NCBI GenBank assembly: GCA_017428525.1
Contig: JAFRQQ010000020.1
Location: forward strand, 204,278 to 268,277
Origin: Clostridia bacterium
Lineage (GTDB): Bacteria > Bacillota > Clostridia > Oscillospirales > Acutalibacteraceae
Length of the DNA stretch: 64,000 bases
Reading direction: 5' to 3'
The position numbers and the translations under genes are program-made. Under the pieces are notes generated by a model, which was given only the letters and a program-made list of their open reading frames with translations, did not search any database and had not been told where the DNA came from. Positions 62,106 to 64,000 of this stretch are shown here, piece after piece; position 1 is the first letter of the stretch; each line of letters starts with the position of its first letter.

Positions 62106-62807
62106 CTATTTCTTCGCGTATTTCAGCTTCTTTTCCACAAAGCGCGACAGCAGCATCAGCAGCGAGGTAAACAGGAGATAGCATGCCGCAACGAACAGAT
62201 ACGTTTCCATATATTGATAAGTGGAGCCGACGTAGACCTTGGCCTTGTTGACCAGCTCCGCCAGGCCGATGATGGAGAGGATGGACGTATCCTTGATGGT
62301 GATGATGAACTGATTGACCAGCGAAGGGATCACGATCTTGAACGCCTGCGGCAGCACGATTTTCCGCATCGTGCCGAAGGCGGTCATGCCCAGACTTCTC
62401 GCCGCTTCGCTCTGACCGACGTGCACCGCCTGAATGCCGCCGCGGAAGATCTCGGACAGATAGGCGCCCGCGTTGAGCGTGAGGGTGATCACGCCGGACG
62501 CAAACGCAGTGAAGGTGAACTTTTTGATATCGCCGCCGTCGGCCATGGCTTTCAGGATCAGATTGACCACCTGGGGGATGCCGAAGTGAATGATCAGCGC
62601 CTGCACCAGCATGGGCGTGCCGCGGATGATCCAGATATACACGCCGGCAAGAAAGCGCATGATCCGGAGATTGGACAGGCGGAACAGACAGGTGATCAGT
62701 CCCAGAATCATCCCGAGAAACAGAGATACAATTGAGATGCGGATGGTCAGCCAGAAGCCCGCTAGAATCAGCGGCGTGGCCTTTTCAAACATGCGTGCAA
62801 AATCCAT
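62106..62807 (-). CDS. polar amino acid ABC importer, permease
   Basis: 233 residues with five or six transmembrane helices and the HisMQ-type loop EAARSLGMTAFGTMRKIVLPQA that docks with the ATPase. ISIVSLFLGM and RGTPMLVQ near the N-terminus fit the amino acid permease family. Substrate within the polar group is not decided. Confidence 0.92.
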   Translation of the reverse strand: MDFARMFEKATPLILAGFWLTIRISIVSLFLGMILGLITCLFRLSNLRIMRFLAGVYIWIIRGTPMLVQALIIHFGIPQVVNLILKAMADGGDIKKFTFTAFASGVITLTLNAGAYLSEIFRGGIQAVHVGQSEAARSLGMTAFGTMRKIVLPQAFKIVIPSLVNQFIITIKDTSILSIIGLAELVNKAKVYVGSTYQYMETYLFVAACYLLFTSLLMLLSRFVEKKLKYAKK

Positions 62808-62833
62808 GCTGCAACCTGACTTTCATTGAGCAG

Positions 62834-62864
62834 CCGGTACGGCCCGCATGCCGGGCCGTACCGG
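62834..62864 (-). promoter_or_regulatory. intercistronic hairpin between binding-protein and permease genes
   Basis: Perfect 13-bp stem (62834-62846 with 62852-62864), 5-nt loop, not followed by T. It may stabilise or partly stop the message so that binding protein exceeds permease. Confidence 0.6.
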
Positions 62865-62910
62865 ACAGAACTCTGATTATTTACGATAAATAAACGCGGG
62901 GGCAGACGAA

Positions 62911-63681
62911 TCAATAGCCGTATTTGGCAAGGATTTCGTCATAAACGCCGTTGGCTTTGATGTTGACAAGGCCGGCGTTGAACATATCGATCAGCTCGCT
63001 GTTTTCGCCCTTCTTGGCGGCAAAGCCGTAGGGCTTCGCATTGATGACGTCGCCGACGACCTTCAGCTCAAGATTCTGGGACTGAATGGAGTAGCGCGCG
63101 ACCGGATCATCCTCGAAGCATGCGGAATTGGTGCCCTGAATAACGGCCTGATACATCGTAGGAGAATCTTCATACGTGGTGACCTCGAAGCCGTATTCCT
63201 TCGCGATGGACTGCGCGTAATCGGCGCCCTGGGTGCTGATCTTCACGGCGACGTTGGTGCCCTTGAGATCCTCAAGGCCCTTGATATCGCTGTTGGCGGG
63301 CACGACCAGGATCTGGCCGGCGTCAAAGTAGCCCTCGGAGAAATCGAAGGTCAGCTTGCGCTCGTCGGTGATGGTCATGCCGGCGATCACGCCGTCGGCC
63401 TGGCCGGACTGGACCTGATTGAGCGCGGCGTCAAAGCCGACGTTCTGCACTTCGTAGTCGAATTTCTGATCCTCGGCGATCGCCTTGAGAATATCCATAT
63501 CGATACCGACGTATGCGTTGGTTTCGGTATCCAGATACTCAAAGGGCGCGAACGCGTTGTCGGAAGCGATGATGTACTTCTTGCCCGTCTCGGGCTCGGA
63601 ATTCTTTGCGCCGCACGCAAACAGCGAGAACGCCATCAGCAGGGCAAGCAGAAGCGCCGCAAGTCTTTTGCAGGTTTTCAT
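62911..63681 (-). CDS. polar amino acid ABC importer, substrate-binding lipoprotein
   Basis: 256 residues. Lipobox FACG (Cys at about residue 20) after a short hydrophobic signal (LLLALLMAFSLFAC). SBP family 3 features: ASDNAFAPFEY at the start, VGIDMDILKAI, GVIAGMTITDERK and a final DEILAKYGY. ATG 63681 has GGAGGAACC 8 nt upstream; a longer upstream frame lacks such a site. First gene of the three-gene importer operon. Confidence 0.92.
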   Translation of the reverse strand: MKTCKRLAALLLALLMAFSLFACGAKNSEPETGKKYIIASDNAFAPFEYLDTETNAYVGIDMDILKAIAEDQKFDYEVQNVGFDAALNQVQSGQADGVIAGMTITDERKLTFDFSEGYFDAGQILVVPANSDIKGLEDLKGTNVAVKISTQGADYAQSIAKEYGFEVTTYEDSPTMYQAVIQGTNSACFEDDPVARYSIQSQNLELKVVGDVINAKPYGFAAKKGENSELIDMFNAGLVNIKANGVYDEILAKYGY

Positions 63682-63745
63682 TTGGGTTCCTCCGTTCAAA
63701 TTCATTTGGCTTCGCTCCGGATGCGCCGGATCAAAACCAATTCTT

Positions 63746-63774
63746 ATTATGCCATTGACTGAAAAATTTGTCAA
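63746..63774 (-). promoter_or_regulatory. promoter of the amino acid importer operon
   Basis: Minus strand: perfect TTGACA (63774-63769), 17-bp spacer, CATAAT (63751-63746). Confidence 0.75.
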
Positions 63775-63819
63775 GATAAATCGCGCAGAAAACGGCAGCA
63801 TTTCATAACCCAGTGTTGT

Positions 63820-63998
63820 CGAAAAGAGCGCCTTTCACGCACACTTGCTGATTTTTCGGTTTGAGATACGTCAAGTATCCCTGCGCCGAAGAAATCCGCA
63901 ATTGCACGCAAATTGCATCTCTTTTCGATGGGACAGTTTTGCGGGAGCAGAAATTGTTCAGAAAAAGGAAAAGCCGCACATGGCATACTTGATGTATG
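63820..63998. repeat. inverted repeats at the window edge
   Basis: ATACTTGAYGTAT occurs inverted at 63866-63878 (minus strand) and 63985-63997 (plus strand), each itself an imperfect dyad. CGAAAAGAG (63820-63828) pairs with CTCTTTTCG (63919-63927). No gene was seen in 63775-64000. Confidence 0.5.
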
Positions 63999-64000
63999 TC

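Noticed and set aside
63771..63986. 71-residue minus-strand open frame at the right edge
   Set aside because: No ribosome site, composition not protein-like, and it covers inverted repeats.

Overview
The window (about 60% G+C) looks like chromosome of a low-abundance-type, high-G+C Clostridia gut bacterium (Oscillospiraceae/Ruminococcaceae-like). This is inferred from the ctsR-mcsA-mcsB-clpC operon, a YerC-type regulator, AGGAGG-type ribosome binding sites, sigma-A promoters with 17-bp spacers, and the mix of glycoside hydrolases. Dense protein-coding DNA fills almost the whole window. No phage, plasmid, transposase, rRNA or CRISPR array was seen; there is one tRNA.

Layout. 1-5.4 kb: a truncated secreted protein gene, a short CDF-type metal transporter, a membrane-anchored phosphoesterase, and glmS followed by an SPFH-zinc ribbon gene. 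5.4-9.4 kb: an FAD oxidoreductase co-transcribed with a TetM-like GTPase fused to a NYN (Rae1/YacP-like) nuclease domain. 9.5-23.6 kb: a sugar block with a GH3 glucosidase / xylulokinase / fucose-arabinose isomerase-family operon, an LRR surface protein coupled to a GPH-type transporter, two secreted proteins of unknown role, a GH36 alpha-galactosidase-like enzyme and a secreted phosphoesterase.

23.6-37.2 kb is the most unusual part: a one-strand RiPP (ribosomally made, modified peptide) locus. Its upstream half is an NHLP/NHLM-type exporter set (HlyD-like stub, C39-peptidase ABC transporter, permease/ATPase) plus a nucleotidyltransferase. Its downstream half, with its own strong promoter, holds two unrelated small precursor-like peptides, an HPr-kinase-like/PqqD fusion, a radical SAM/SPASM enzyme, a LanM that lacks the usual N-terminal ~230-250 residues, a Ser/His S26-type peptidase and a second ABC exporter. 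The combination of LanM, radical SAM and a kinase in one cluster with two precursor types is the best candidate here for an undescribed system.

37.3-48.97 kb: class II aldolase, the CtsR-controlled clpC operon, rRNA/tRNA methyltransferases (trmN6-like, rsmI), and a yerC-methyltransferase-hslO-GH30 operon. 49.0-49.55 kb: a non-coding stretch with 118-bp tandem repeats built from nested palindromes. 49.6-60.6 kb: an XRE regulator/rpe/rbsK operon with a TGTCAAA operator array, a phosphoesterase/SF0329/Sm-ASCH operon, a YfcC-like carrier with a Thr-rich lipoprotein, a HExxH membrane protein, and an SDR/M20 peptidase pair. 60.8-61.27 kb: tRNA-Ser(GGA), a 19-nt copy of its 3' end, and a phased array of small hairpins. 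61.3-63.8 kb: a polar amino acid ABC importer. The last 200 bases hold inverted repeats and no recognisable gene.

All functions are from reading sequence motifs and family resemblance; no database search was possible. Many long antisense open frames are shadows of high-G+C codon use and were left out.
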